From an uncultured Lachnoanaerobaculum sp. (lineage in GTDB: Bacteria > Bacillota > Clostridia > Lachnospirales > Lachnospiraceae), in assembly GCF_938015485.1 (NCBI RefSeq), contig NZ_CALLVU010000015.1, positions 1-36,009 on the forward strand: 36,009 nucleotides of DNA, in the 5' to 3' direction. This document shows positions 24,735 to 32,747 of this stretch, piece by piece. Position 1 is the stretch's first letter. Every line of letters begins with the position of its first letter. The notes below the pieces were generated by a model, which saw nothing but the letters and a program-made list of their open reading frames with translations, searched no databases and was not told the DNA's origin. The position numbers were made by a program, and so were the translations under genes.

Positions 24735-25253
24735 TCACCTCATTTCTTCGCTGTCCATGATCATATAGTCCATCTGTGTTAGCGTTGTAACGTCAATAAA
24801 ATCATCCGATGCCAGGAATACATCATACTTTCCACTTACCACTCTTGATAGCATCATTGTGTTACTGTACTCTTTCAGATCTACGGAGAAACCGGCCTGT
24901 TTCAACCTGTCACAGAGTTTCTTAGCATAACTGACAAGCGGATAATCCGTCTCAGATACATATAACCGAAAACTAATGTCCGTTTTCATGAGATCTGTTT
25001 CATTTGTTTCCGAATCGTCCAGTGCCAATTCTTTTAATTTATTCCGGGTGTTCTCGTTGTCGAGACCATCTGACATCATATTAATACCGAGAACATAAGA
25101 GCCTTCCAACTGTGCGGAGGCTTGAGCCGCCTTTTTTGACTTCGGTGTTGCTCCTGTGACTGCATCAATCATAGAAAGCGGTGAATGTAAAATGGCACCA
25201 AACCCTACAAGAAAAACAATCGTAACAACTAACAGAATCAGTTTTCGTTTCAC
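24735..25253 (-). CDS. Membrane-anchored protein with flavinylation motif DAVTGAT
   Basis: 172 residues from GTG 25253 (AGGTGG upstream; no in-frame ATG fits better). N-terminal hydrophobic helix (about 4-22), then Asp30-Ala-Val-Thr-Gly-Ala-Thr36. Dxx(S/T)GA(T/S) is the motif at which ApbE/Ftp attaches FMN, as in RnfG and NqrC. The motif here sits directly after the membrane helix. The remaining 130 residues look like a lobe of a periplasmic binding protein (VSGKYDVFLASDDFID). It lies between the P-type ATPase and the cytochrome b in the same operon, so an extracytoplasmic flavin relay to the reductase is a reasonable inference. No ApbE gene is in the window. Confidence 0.7.
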   Translation of the reverse strand: MKRKLILLVVTIVFLVGFGAILHSPLSMIDAVTGATPKSKKAAQASAQLEGSYVLGINMMSDGLDNENTRNKLKELALDDSETNETDLMKTDISFRLYVSETDYPLVSYAKKLCDRLKQAGFSVDLKEYSNTMMLSRVVSGKYDVFLASDDFIDVTTLTQMDYMIMDSEEMR

Positions 25254-25269
25254 ATTCCCACCTCATTTC

Positions 25270-27393
25270 CTATTTTTTCAAAATTCTCATTGCGTTTAAA
25301 ACAGCAATTATGGTAACGCCTACATCACCAAATACAGCTTCCCACATTCCCGCAATACCAAGAGCGCCAAGAATCAGGAACACACTCTTAATCCCAAGAG
25401 CAATCACTATATTCTGCATGACAATCTGTTTTGTCGCTTTTGCTACTTCAATCGCATCCACCAGCTTAGACGGTTCATCTGTCATCAGAACTACATCTGC
25501 TGCTTCAATGGCCGCATCCGAACCAAGCCCACCCATTGCAATACCAACATCTGCACGGGCAAGGACAGGAGCGTCATTGATACCATCACCAACAAAAGCC
25601 AATTTGCTTCCCGGTCTCTTTTTACTATCTAAAAGCTCAACCTTTTCCACTTTTTGGTCAGGAAGCAGCTGTGCATAATATTCATCCAACTGCAATTCTT
25701 CTGCAACGGACTTCCCAATTTTTTCATCATCACCGGTAAGCATGACTGTTTTTTCCACGCCGATATGTTTCAGGTCAGAAATTGCTTTTTTACTGTCCGG
25801 CTTCACTTCATCTGTTATCAAAATACATCCTGCATATTGACCATCTACAGCCAAATAAACTTTTGTACCTGCGTTTTCACAGGTTGTGTACTCTATACAT
25901 TCTGTATCCATAAGTTTCGTATTGCCAGCAAAAACTTTCTTTTCCCCTGCCATTACACTGATTCCATATCCTGAAATTTCCTTATAATCAGAAATCACTG
26001 ACTGATCAATTTCTTTTCCATAAGCAGCAAGAATGGATTTTGCAATAGGATGGTTAGAAAAACTCTCTGCATCTGCCGCATACTCCAGAACCTGTTCTTT
26101 TGAAAATCCATTTGCAGGCAAAATATCCGTCACATTGAAAACACCTTTTGTAAGTGTTCCGGTTTTATCGAACACAATAACGCTGACATTATTAAGTGCC
26201 TCTAAATAATTGCTTCCTTTTACAAGAACACCTCGTTTAGATGCTGCACCAATGCCGCCGAAGAAAGTCAGCGGGATTGAAATAACCAATGCACATGGAC
26301 AAGATACCACAAGGAAAACAAATCCTCTGCGAATCCACTCTGTCCAGCCTCCGCCAAGAATGATCGGTGGCAGAATCGCCAGAAAAGCTGCTAAGATTAC
26401 AACCACAGGTGTATAATAACGTGCAAATGTAGTAATAAAATTTTCTGTTGGTGCTTTTCGGCTTGACGCATTTTCCACAAGATCAATAATCTTTGAAGCC
26501 GTAGATTCACCAAATGCTTTTGTTGTCTTAATCATTAAGACACCCGTCTGATTCATACAACCGGAAAGTGCTTCGTCTCCTTTATGAACACTTCTCGGAA
26601 CTGATTCTCCTGTTAAGGCGCTTGTATCCAGCATAGAATCTCCATCCAATACCACACCGTCTAATGGAATTTTTTCACCAGGCTTTACAATAATAATCTC
26701 ACCAATGGAGACATTTTCTGGAGATATGGTAATCAATTCCCCATTTCTTCTTACTGTAGCAGAATCTGGACGTATATCCATTAAGTCTGATATAGATTTT
26801 CTTGAACGCTTAACAGCCAATGACTGAAAAAATTCACCTACCTGATAGAATAGCATAACAGCAACTGCTTCTGGATATTCACCAATGACAAAAGCCCCAA
26901 TCGTAGAAACACTCATCAAAAAATGTTCATCAAATACACGCCCCTTTGAAATGTTCCTCACAGCCTGCCATACAACATCTCCACCAAGAATAACATAAGA
27001 AACAATGAGAAAAGCTAACTCGATAGGCAGTGGCACTTTCGCAAAAACAGTCAATGCCATACCAATGGCATAGATTGCTGCACCAGTCGCTAAACGAACT
27101 GTCAACTTCTTATCCTCATTGTTATAGGATTCATTGGCCTCCTGCTTTTTTTCCGGTATATAAGATTCCTGTACAATTTCAGAAACTTCCACATCTGGCT
27201 CATGGCTATGAACAATCGTTTCAATCTGACTGGCTATCGTATCTGCGGCTGTCTGAGCAACAATGATTGTAAGCGTCTGCTTCATCAGATTTACCACTGA
27301 GGATTGCACTCCATCCAACTCTCCGACTTCTTTTTCAATTTTTGCGGAACAATTCGGACAGTCCAACCCTTTTAATAGAAATATGCGTTTCAT
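25270..27393 (-). CDS. Zn/Cd/Pb-type P1B ATPase
   Basis: 707 residues. N-terminal HMA domain with GLDCPNCSAKI (Cys12, Cys15), TGES, metal-site CPC (365-367) in VVSCPCALVISIP, phosphorylation DKTGT (Asp409), the HP motif in NHPIAKS and GDGINDAPVLARADVG. A Lys in helix 7 (GIKSVF) and an Asp in helix 8 (FGDVGVT) are the ZntA/CadA-type features and argue against copper. It exports divalent soft metals. It follows its ArsR/CadC regulator by 59 bases that contain an operator-like repeat, and precedes the flavinylated protein by 16 bases, so it appears to head the fumarate reductase transcript. Confidence 0.96.
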   Translation of the reverse strand: MKRIFLLKGLDCPNCSAKIEKEVGELDGVQSSVVNLMKQTLTIIVAQTAADTIASQIETIVHSHEPDVEVSEIVQESYIPEKKQEANESYNNEDKKLTVRLATGAAIYAIGMALTVFAKVPLPIELAFLIVSYVILGGDVVWQAVRNISKGRVFDEHFLMSVSTIGAFVIGEYPEAVAVMLFYQVGEFFQSLAVKRSRKSISDLMDIRPDSATVRRNGELITISPENVSIGEIIIVKPGEKIPLDGVVLDGDSMLDTSALTGESVPRSVHKGDEALSGCMNQTGVLMIKTTKAFGESTASKIIDLVENASSRKAPTENFITTFARYYTPVVVILAAFLAILPPIILGGGWTEWIRRGFVFLVVSCPCALVISIPLTFFGGIGAASKRGVLVKGSNYLEALNNVSVIVFDKTGTLTKGVFNVTDILPANGFSKEQVLEYAADAESFSNHPIAKSILAAYGKEIDQSVISDYKEISGYGISVMAGEKKVFAGNTKLMDTECIEYTTCENAGTKVYLAVDGQYAGCILITDEVKPDSKKAISDLKHIGVEKTVMLTGDDEKIGKSVAEELQLDEYYAQLLPDQKVEKVELLDSKKRPGSKLAFVGDGINDAPVLARADVGIAMGGLGSDAAIEAADVVLMTDEPSKLVDAIEVAKATKQIVMQNIVIALGIKSVFLILGALGIAGMWEAVFGDVGVTIIAVLNAMRILKK

Positions 27394-27404
27394 GATAATC
27401 TCCT

Positions 27405-27440
27405 TATAATTTGTTTAATTGTTCAATTACTCAACTATAA
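27405..27440 (-). promoter_or_regulatory. Operator-like repeat before the P-type ATPase
   Basis: Minus strand ATAGTTGAGTAATTGAACAATT (within 27414-27436) shares its first 15 bases, ATAGTTGAGTAATTG, with the operator before the regulator gene. This suggests the same ArsR/CadC protein controls both transcripts. Confidence 0.6.
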
Positions 27441-27452
27441 TGTTAAAAAATA

Positions 27453-27812
27453 TTATTTCTGCCAAAGATGCTCAAATCCCTTGTCAATAATCTCTTTCAC
27501 ATGATCATCTGCCAGCGAGTAGTAAACTATCTGTGCTTCTTTACGGAATTTTACCAGATTCGCAAGGCGTAATGCCTTTAACTGATGCGAAATTGCAGAT
27601 TTTGTTACCCCCAGTAGCACTGCAAGATCACATACACACATCTCACTCTGTTCTAGAGCGTGTAAGATTTGTACTCTAGTTCCATCTCCAAATAGCTTAA
27701 ACAAAGAAGCCAACTGGATATAATCATCTTTTGGCTGCATCTTGGATTTCACATCATTCACAATATCCTCATGAATTACATCGCAATTACAAATATAAGA
27801 CGTTTTTGGCAT
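27453..27812 (-). CDS. ArsR/SmtB-family metal repressor, CadC-like
   Basis: 119 residues. An N-terminal extension with CNCDVIH, winged helix with DGTRVQILHALEQ, the alpha-3 motif EMCVCDL (CadC ELCVCDL) and recognition helix VTKSAISHQLKALRLANLVKFRKE. CadC uses N-terminal plus ELCVC cysteines to sense Cd/Pb/Zn, and the C-terminal HVKEIIDKGFEH has the alpha-5 His pattern. It should repress itself and the downstream P-type ATPase until metal binds. Confidence 0.94.
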   Translation of the reverse strand: MPKTSYICNCDVIHEDIVNDVKSKMQPKDDYIQLASLFKLFGDGTRVQILHALEQSEMCVCDLAVLLGVTKSAISHQLKALRLANLVKFRKEAQIVYYSLADDHVKEIIDKGFEHLWQK

Positions 27813-27826
27813 ATATTCACCTCCAA

Positions 27827-27862
27827 ATAATAATAGTTGAACAATTACTCAACTATTATTAT
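27827..27862 (-). promoter_or_regulatory. Palindromic ArsR/CadC operator
   Basis: Perfect inverted repeat, arms AATAATAGTTGA (27829-27840) and TCAACTATTATT (27849-27860), extendable by two pairs, with an 8-base centre, just before the regulator's SD. This is the usual form and position of a CadC/SmtB-type operator. Confidence 0.8.
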
Positions 27863-27918
27863 ACTTATTTTTAAATTCATGTCAATAAGCTGATGTTAGT
27901 TCCCCATAAATTTTACAA

Positions 27919-28060
27919 TTAAAACCAGCTCTTTATTCTTTTCTTAATCTTTTTTCCCAGTATACCGTTTTGGCTTTCTTGTCACACTTCCATCTGCATG
28001 ACGTTCCACATTATCTCTGCTTGTTCCGGAATGTAATATCCAAGCTGAATCCTTACAGCT
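27919..28060 (-). pseudogene. Short coding-like remnant of unknown origin
   Basis: A frame of about 45 codons reading DSAWILHSGTSRDNVERHAD then GSVTRKPKRYTGKK, ending at TAA 27919. Its composition is protein-like but there is no start and it abuts the AbiEii fragment in another frame. It may be the tail of a mobile-element protein; weak evidence. Confidence 0.25.
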
Positions 28061-28439
28061 TCATACAGTTTGCTGACGGTAGGGAAACAGTAAGGTATTC
28101 CGGTTCTGTCAAGAGAAGATCATTCTGAATTTCTTTTTGAACCAACTCCGAATAATGATTGTGTTCAAACAAAACATCCAAAAGAATGTAGAATGGCCTG
28201 TTATTGATCGGTGAATCATAGGTGAACTTAAAATGCCTTTTTTCGATATTGTTCTTTCCAATCCGCTTCTGTTCCTCAACATCCTTAAAAGGAAAAATCT
28301 CCGATGCACGATCTAAATACTTATCCAAATCTGTCCCTGGCTCGGCAATAATATCAATATCTGTGGATAACCGACGCGGATGTTCCATCAGCAACATAAG
28401 ACAGGCACAGCCAATGATAAGTCCTATGATGCAACCCAT
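28053..28439 (-). pseudogene. AbiEii/AbiGii-type nucleotidyltransferase toxin, fragment
   Basis: 128 residues containing GCACLMLLMEHPRRLSTDID, the nucleotidyltransferase core of AbiEii-like toxins, where R-S-x-D-I-D supplies the metal-binding acids. The N-terminus lacks the family's usual helix, and the frame ends at LTVSLPSANCMKL where intact members continue with a GDKLTAFAP-like segment. No AbiEi antitoxin gene is adjacent. A decayed toxin half is the best reading. Confidence 0.65.
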
Positions 28440-28973
28440 GATAACTTAGAGGATGACACCCATCAAGATATCCACCAAGTTAGCCACCAAGATTCTACGC
28501 CGTCAGCAGTTAGGCATTCCATCCTTTCATCGGCGTTACGGAAAACGATGTGCTCATTTTGAGCACATCGTTTTTCTCCGCAACTGGGAAATCAACGTCC
28601 TGCCATTCTCCCTGCATGGCTTTCCTGCCCCCTTCCGGCGGCGTTTTCCGGCTCTCCTTCTCAGGGTCATCGCCTGGTATCCCATGCAGACGGTCATGCG
28701 GTTTTCAAGGTGCAACGGGCAAAACGGCAACAAAAAAGCCGTCACAAAACAGACCACCCCTGCCTTCGCTTTTTCTGGAAGGTCATGCTAGTCGGTTATG
28801 TAACGGCTGAAAGCCAAGATGTTCAGCCCCGCAGGGCCGGAACAAATATGTAAAAATATGTTATATTCAATTGTTGGGATAGATTACCACAAAAATCGAG
28901 CTGTGTCAGCAAAAAGTTTTGAAAGCGTGTCATTTTCGGCAGCTTGCAAGAAAAATTGAGGGAAACTTTTGCA
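28440..28973. other. Gene-free mosaic stretch
   Basis: No supportable coding sequence. It contains a perfect 14-pair hairpin (28542-28555 with 28561-28574, loop ATTTT) that could terminate in both directions, and a second copy of the minus-strand phrase CCTTGAAAAC (28701-28710), also seen at 20308-20317. The composition changes along it, consistent with a join between the metal/fumarate reductase block and the arsenic block. Confidence 0.5.
28542..28574. repeat. Perfect 14-bp inverted repeat, bidirectional terminator-like
   Basis: AAAACGATGTGCTC / GAGCACATCGTTTT around ATTTT. T runs follow on plus (TTTTT) and on minus (TTTTCC). Confidence 0.7.
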
Positions 28974-29006
28974 AAAAGAGAGAGGGCTGGACGGTGCCAG
29001 CCCTCT
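28974..29006 (-). terminator. Terminator of the arsenic operon
   Basis: Perfect 10-pair stem AGAGGGCTGG (28981-28990) with CCAGCCCTCT (28997-29006), followed on minus by CTCTTTTTGC. 13 bases after the arsC stop. Confidence 0.85.
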
Positions 29007-29018
29007 TGACAAGCAAAT

Positions 29019-29420
29019 TTATATAGTTTGAAGGCGATTTTTCAATGCTATGATATTTTGATGGATCTGCATAATCACATCCTTAAACGCAGCATCATCT
29101 TTTCCAGTCGGGTCTTCCAATCCCCAGTTATCATCAAATGGTCTACCAATAAAAGGGCATTCTACATTGCATCCCATCGAGATTGCAAAATCCGGTTCAG
29201 GAATCGCAGAAATCATCTTAGAATACTGCGTCTGCTCCATGTCGATGCCATAAAGCTTCTTCATCAACCGCACGGCATCCTGATTGATTTGCGGCTTGGT
29301 TTCCGTTCCGGCAGAATAGCTTTCAAACACGTCGGACGCCAGCGCTTTGCCCAATGCCTCCGCAATCTGGCTGCGGCAGGAGTTATGGACACAGATAAAT
29401 GCAACTTTTGGTTTGGTCAT
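29019..29420 (-). CDS. arsC: Arsenate reductase, LMW-phosphatase (thioredoxin-dependent) type
   Basis: 133 residues. P-loop CVHNSCRSQIAEA (Cys10, Arg16), the redox cysteines in SMGCNVECPFIG and the DPTG segment with the general-acid Asp. It reduces As(V) to As(III) using a Cys relay recycled by thioredoxin. The ATG overlaps the end of the acr3 pseudogene as ATGA. Since acr3 is broken, its As(III) product would need another exporter. Confidence 0.95.
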   Translation of the reverse strand: MTKPKVAFICVHNSCRSQIAEALGKALASDVFESYSAGTETKPQINQDAVRLMKKLYGIDMEQTQYSKMISAIPEPDFAISMGCNVECPFIGRPFDDNWGLEDPTGKDDAAFKDVIMQIHQNIIALKNRLQTI

Positions 29421-30461
29421 GCGGGAAACCTGCCTTTCGTTTTGTTTGCGATTTTTACGAGGAAAAGCATCACAGGCACTTCGGTCAATACACCAACCGT
29501 TGTGGCAAGTGCGGCAGGAGAAGTCGTTCCGAATAGAGCGACAGATACCGCAACCGCCAATTCAAAGAAGTTGGATGCACCAATCATTCCGGCAGGTGCG
29601 GCAATGCGGTGTGGCAGCTTAAGCAGCCAGCAGACACCATAGGCAATGCTGAAAATCAAAAAAGTCTGCAAAACCAACGGTATGGCAATCAACACGATGT
29701 GTAGGGGATTTTCCAAAATAACCTGCCCTTGGAAAGCGAAAATCAGTACAAGCGTCAGCAGAAGTCCAATGGTTGTAATGCCGTCAAACTTTTTGACAAA
29801 GGCGTTTTCGAAATACTCTGCGCCCTTTTTCTGGGTCACAAAATATCACGTCAGCATACCACCCGCAAGGGAAATAACGACGAACAGCACCACGGACAAT
29901 ATCAGTGTATCCCACGGCACAAACACATTCGAAACGCCCAGTAGGAACTTCACAATGGGGACGAATGCCACAAGGATAATGAGGTCATTGGTCGCCACCT
30001 GCACCACCGTGTATGCCGGATCTCCCTTGGTCAGTGCGCTCCACACAAAGACCATTGCCGTGCAGGGCACAGCACCCAACAGTACTGCACCGGCAAGATA
30101 TTCGGTAGCAAGCTCCGGTGTGATGAATGCCTTGAACACCACGAAGAAAAACAGACTTGCCATGCCGTACATGGTAAAAGGCTTGATGAGCCAGTTGACG
30201 ATCCAAGTGACGAATAGCCCTTGGGGTTCTTGCCCACATTTTTGATGCTGCGGAAGTCTACCTTCATCATCATGGGATAGATCATCACCCAGATGAGGAT
30301 CGCCATGGGAATCGACACCCGTGCATACTCGAACCGATTCAGAAACTCCGGAATCTGCGGCAGGAACTTGCCGATGCAGATTCCAACCGCCATACAGAGA
30401 ATGACCCATACAGTCAGATATTTCTGAAAAAATCCAATGGAGATGTGTTATGTTCGTTCAT
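29417..30461 (-). pseudogene. acr3: ACR3-type arsenite efflux permease, inactivated
   Basis: Parts in three frames add up to one ACR3 of about 348 residues. ATG 30461 (ATGA overlap with the preceding gene) starts MNEHNTSPLDFF; a base is missing in the T run at 30427-30432, after which YLTVWVILCMAVGICIGKFL continues. A second base is missing near 30216-30220 (NPKG to LFVTWIVNW), and an in-frame TGA at 29846-29848 interrupts AGGMLT-YFVTQKKGAEYFE. The C-terminus to 29417 is otherwise intact. Three independent lesions make sequencing error or recoding unlikely. Confidence 0.9.
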
Positions 30462-30811
30462 GCTCTTACCTTCTTCAAAATAGAAATGACTTCATCCTTT
30501 TTCAGCACCTTGCCATAGGACACCACCTGACCATCTACCACCAGCGCAGGTGTTGTCATCACTCCATAGGCGGCGATTTTTTCAAAGTCCCGCACATGGT
30601 CGATGGTAGCATCCATGCCGAGTTCCCGCAGTGCTTCTTCGGTTTCCACTTCCAGTGCGTTGCACTTGGCACAACCTCCACCGAGAATTTTAATGCCGGA
30701 TTCCTTCTTTTCAGCTTCTGCTGCCTGGATGGTTTCCGACGTACAGTTGCCTCCGCAGCAGTAAGACTGCTTTTGCTCTTCTTTTTTCTTTCCAAATCCG
30801 AAAATTGACAT
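30458..30811 (-). CDS. Thioredoxin-fold redox-active disulfide protein
   Basis: 117 residues: a Cys-rich N-terminal tail (YCCGGNC) followed by a small thioredoxin/glutaredoxin fold with CAKC in KILGGGCAKCNALE, and TTPALVVDG with the cis-Pro. It belongs to the MTH895/TM0996-like group often found in ars operons next to ArsP-type permeases. It probably serves thiol redox in arsenic handling. SD GGAGG; 15 bases after the permease gene. Confidence 0.88.
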   Translation of the reverse strand: MSIFGFGKKKEEQKQSYCCGGNCTSETIQAAEAEKKESGIKILGGGCAKCNALEVETEEALRELGMDATIDHVRDFEKIAAYGVMTTPALVVDGQVVSYGKVLKKDEVISILKKVRA

Positions 30812-30826
30812 GATAGTCCCTCCAAA

Positions 30827-31822
30827 TTATAAGATAATGCCCTGAAACAGGTTGAATAAATAGCCTACAACGATAATGCCCGCAGCGCAGATGGCGATAA
30901 AAACACCCAGCAGCTTTGGCTTGACTGCCTTGCGCAACATAATCATTGACGGCAAAGACAGCGTGGTAACCCCCATCATAAAGGCAAGCACCGTACCAAG
31001 CTGTGCGCCTTTTCCAAGCAAAGCCTCAGCAATGGGAATCGTGCCGAAAATATCAGCATACATGGGAATGCCGATGATGGTTGCTAATATTACGCCGAAG
31101 GGGTTATGGCTGCCGAGAACCGCCACAACCCAGCTTTCGGGAATCCAGTTGTGAATGACAGCCCCGATGCCTACGCCGATGAGAATATACGGAAAGACCT
31201 TCTTGAAGGTTTCCGCCACCTGATCCTTGGCATAAACCAGCCGTTCCTTCTGCGTCAGTGTTGGGGAGGCAATGTCCACGGCAGATGCCCTGCGGATAAA
31301 TTCCTCCACCTGATTTTCCATGTGCAGCTTTTCAATCAACGTACCGCCAGCCACAGCAATCACAAGCCCCAGCACCACATAGAGAATCGCAACCTTTGCC
31401 CCGAAAATACTCATCAGAAGAACAAGACTCCCCAAGTCCACCATAGGCGATGAAATCAGGAACGAGAAGGTCACACCCAGCGGCAGTCCGGCACTGGTAA
31501 ATCCGATAAACAGTGGAATGGACGAGCAGGAGCAGAACGGTGTTACCGTGCCGAGCAGAGCTGCGATGCAGTTTGCCCATATACCGTGAAACCGCCCCAT
31601 AATTTTCTTACTGCGTTCCGGCGGAAAATAGCTCTGAATGTAGGAGATCAGATAAATCAGCACACAGAGCAGCACGGTGATCTTAATCACATCATAGAGG
31701 AAGAACTGGATGCTCCCACCGATTCGGCTTGTCGCGTCCAGTCCCAATGTGCCGAGTAGATTTCCAATCAGCGTATTCAGCCACTTCATGCCGAGGATCT
31801 GATTGGTGATAAACTTGCCCAT
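30827..31822 (-). CDS. ArsP/DUF318-type permease
   Basis: 331 residues from ATG 31822, which overlaps the ArsR stop as TGATG; the longer frame uses GTG. About eight to ten membrane helices, with VTPFCSCSSIPLFIGF and FLISSPMVDLGS in the first half and GIPMYADIFGTIPIAEALL in the second, the duplicated permease layout of the family. ArsP members export trivalent organoarsenicals such as methylarsenite; others are of unknown substrate. Intact, unlike acr3. Confidence 0.88.
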   Translation of the reverse strand: MGKFITNQILGMKWLNTLIGNLLGTLGLDATSRIGGSIQFFLYDVIKITVLLCVLIYLISYIQSYFPPERSKKIMGRFHGIWANCIAALLGTVTPFCSCSSIPLFIGFTSAGLPLGVTFSFLISSPMVDLGSLVLLMSIFGAKVAILYVVLGLVIAVAGGTLIEKLHMENQVEEFIRRASAVDIASPTLTQKERLVYAKDQVAETFKKVFPYILIGVGIGAVIHNWIPESWVVAVLGSHNPFGVILATIIGIPMYADIFGTIPIAEALLGKGAQLGTVLAFMMGVTTLSLPSMIMLRKAVKPKLLGVFIAICAAGIIVVGYLFNLFQGIIL

Positions 31823-32130
31823 CAGGAGCAGCACCCACCTTCCTTATTAGAGCCGCAGCCATAGCAGGTCAGTCCTTCGATAAATTCTTTGAACTGGGTC
31901 AGGGTTTCGCAGTTCAGAGAGTAGTGCTGCCACTTTCCTTCCTTGCGGGCGTTCACCAGTCCACATTCCACCAAAATCTTCATGTGGTGCGAAAGCGTCG
32001 GCTGCGTAATTTCAAACCGTTCCAACAGCTTGCAGCCGCACTTTTCTCCATCCGACAGCATCTTCACAATTTCCAGCCGGTTCGCATCCCCCAAAGCCTT
32101 GCAGATCAAAGCCACATCTATAGCGTTCAT
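31822..32130 (-). CDS. arsR: ArsR-family arsenic repressor
   Basis: 102 residues from ATG 32130 (GAGGTG 5 bases upstream); the longer frame lacks an SD. Winged helix with LGDANRLEIVKML, EKCGCKLLERFEI and recognition helix TQPTLSHHMKILVECGLV. As(III) ligands are probably the CxC plus C-terminal Cys (CYGCGSN, GGCCS). First gene of the ars operon. Confidence 0.93.
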   Translation of the reverse strand: MNAIDVALICKALGDANRLEIVKMLSDGEKCGCKLLERFEITQPTLSHHMKILVECGLVNARKEGKWQHYSLNCETLTQFKEFIEGLTCYGCGSNKEGGCCS

Positions 32131-32165
32131 GAAAACACCTCGCATTGATATTTGTCTATGTGAGT

Positions 32166-32194
32166 AGTATAGCAAATACATCGATAAGCGTCAA
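32166..32194 (-). promoter_or_regulatory. ars operon promoter
   Basis: TTGACG (32189-32194), 17-base spacer containing ATCGATG, TATACT (32166-32171). The ArsR operator should overlap it. Confidence 0.85.
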
Positions 32195-32227
32195 TGCATT
32201 TGTGCAAATTTCTTCATAGGCTCCTCC

Positions 32228-32734
32228 TTAGATCAGGCGCAGTGCCGGAACCAACTCGCCGCCAATGGAAACCACCGTCAGGTTTTCGTTCACATAGTCG
32301 ATGGTGCGTTCCAGCGTAAACAGATTGATGCTGCATTCGTTGCCGTTCTGGTCGATTTCCGAAACTTCCGCAGCTCCCAGCAGATAGCGGTTTCTGTCTG
32401 TCTCGATCACATCGCTCTTATCATAATGGAGAAGCAGCTCCCCATCTGCCACCAGATCAGCCTCCATCTCATCGTAAACATCCTCAAAGATGTCTCGACT
32501 GCCATCCTCGGTCAGGAGTTCACCGCCAGCCCCCGGCAGGATCACCATCACAATGCGCTCCTTCGGGTGATCTTCACGGATTGCCTCCAGCATCAGCCAG
32601 TTATGAAGCATCGCAATGGACTTCTCAAACATGGTATCATCCATCGGATTGGGCTGCGATGCACCGTGCGGGCAGTTCTTGCAATCCATGCTGCACACTG
32701 CGTTGTTCTGATTCTTCTTAAAGTTCATCATCAT
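32228..32734 (-). CDS. Hypothetical protein with N-terminal Cys cluster
   Basis: 168 residues, family not recognised. The N-terminus has CSMDCKNCPHG, a possible zinc site; the rest is acidic and appears alpha/beta (RIVMVILPGAGGELL, ERTIDYVNENLTVV). SD GGAG before a run of three ATGs. It sits 13 bases after parB, so it may be part of the element's maintenance operon. Confidence 0.7.
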   Translation of the reverse strand: MMMNFKKNQNNAVCSMDCKNCPHGASQPNPMDDTMFEKSIAMLHNWLMLEAIREDHPKERIVMVILPGAGGELLTEDGSRDIFEDVYDEMEADLVADGELLLHYDKSDVIETDRNRYLLGAAEVSEIDQNGNECSINLFTLERTIDYVNENLTVVSIGGELVPALRLI

Positions 32735-32747
32735 AAAAATCTCCTTC

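Noticed and set aside
28554..28757. 67-codon minus-strand frame next to the 14-bp hairpin
   Set aside because: No recognisable family, Arg-rich chance composition, and it ends inside the hairpin.
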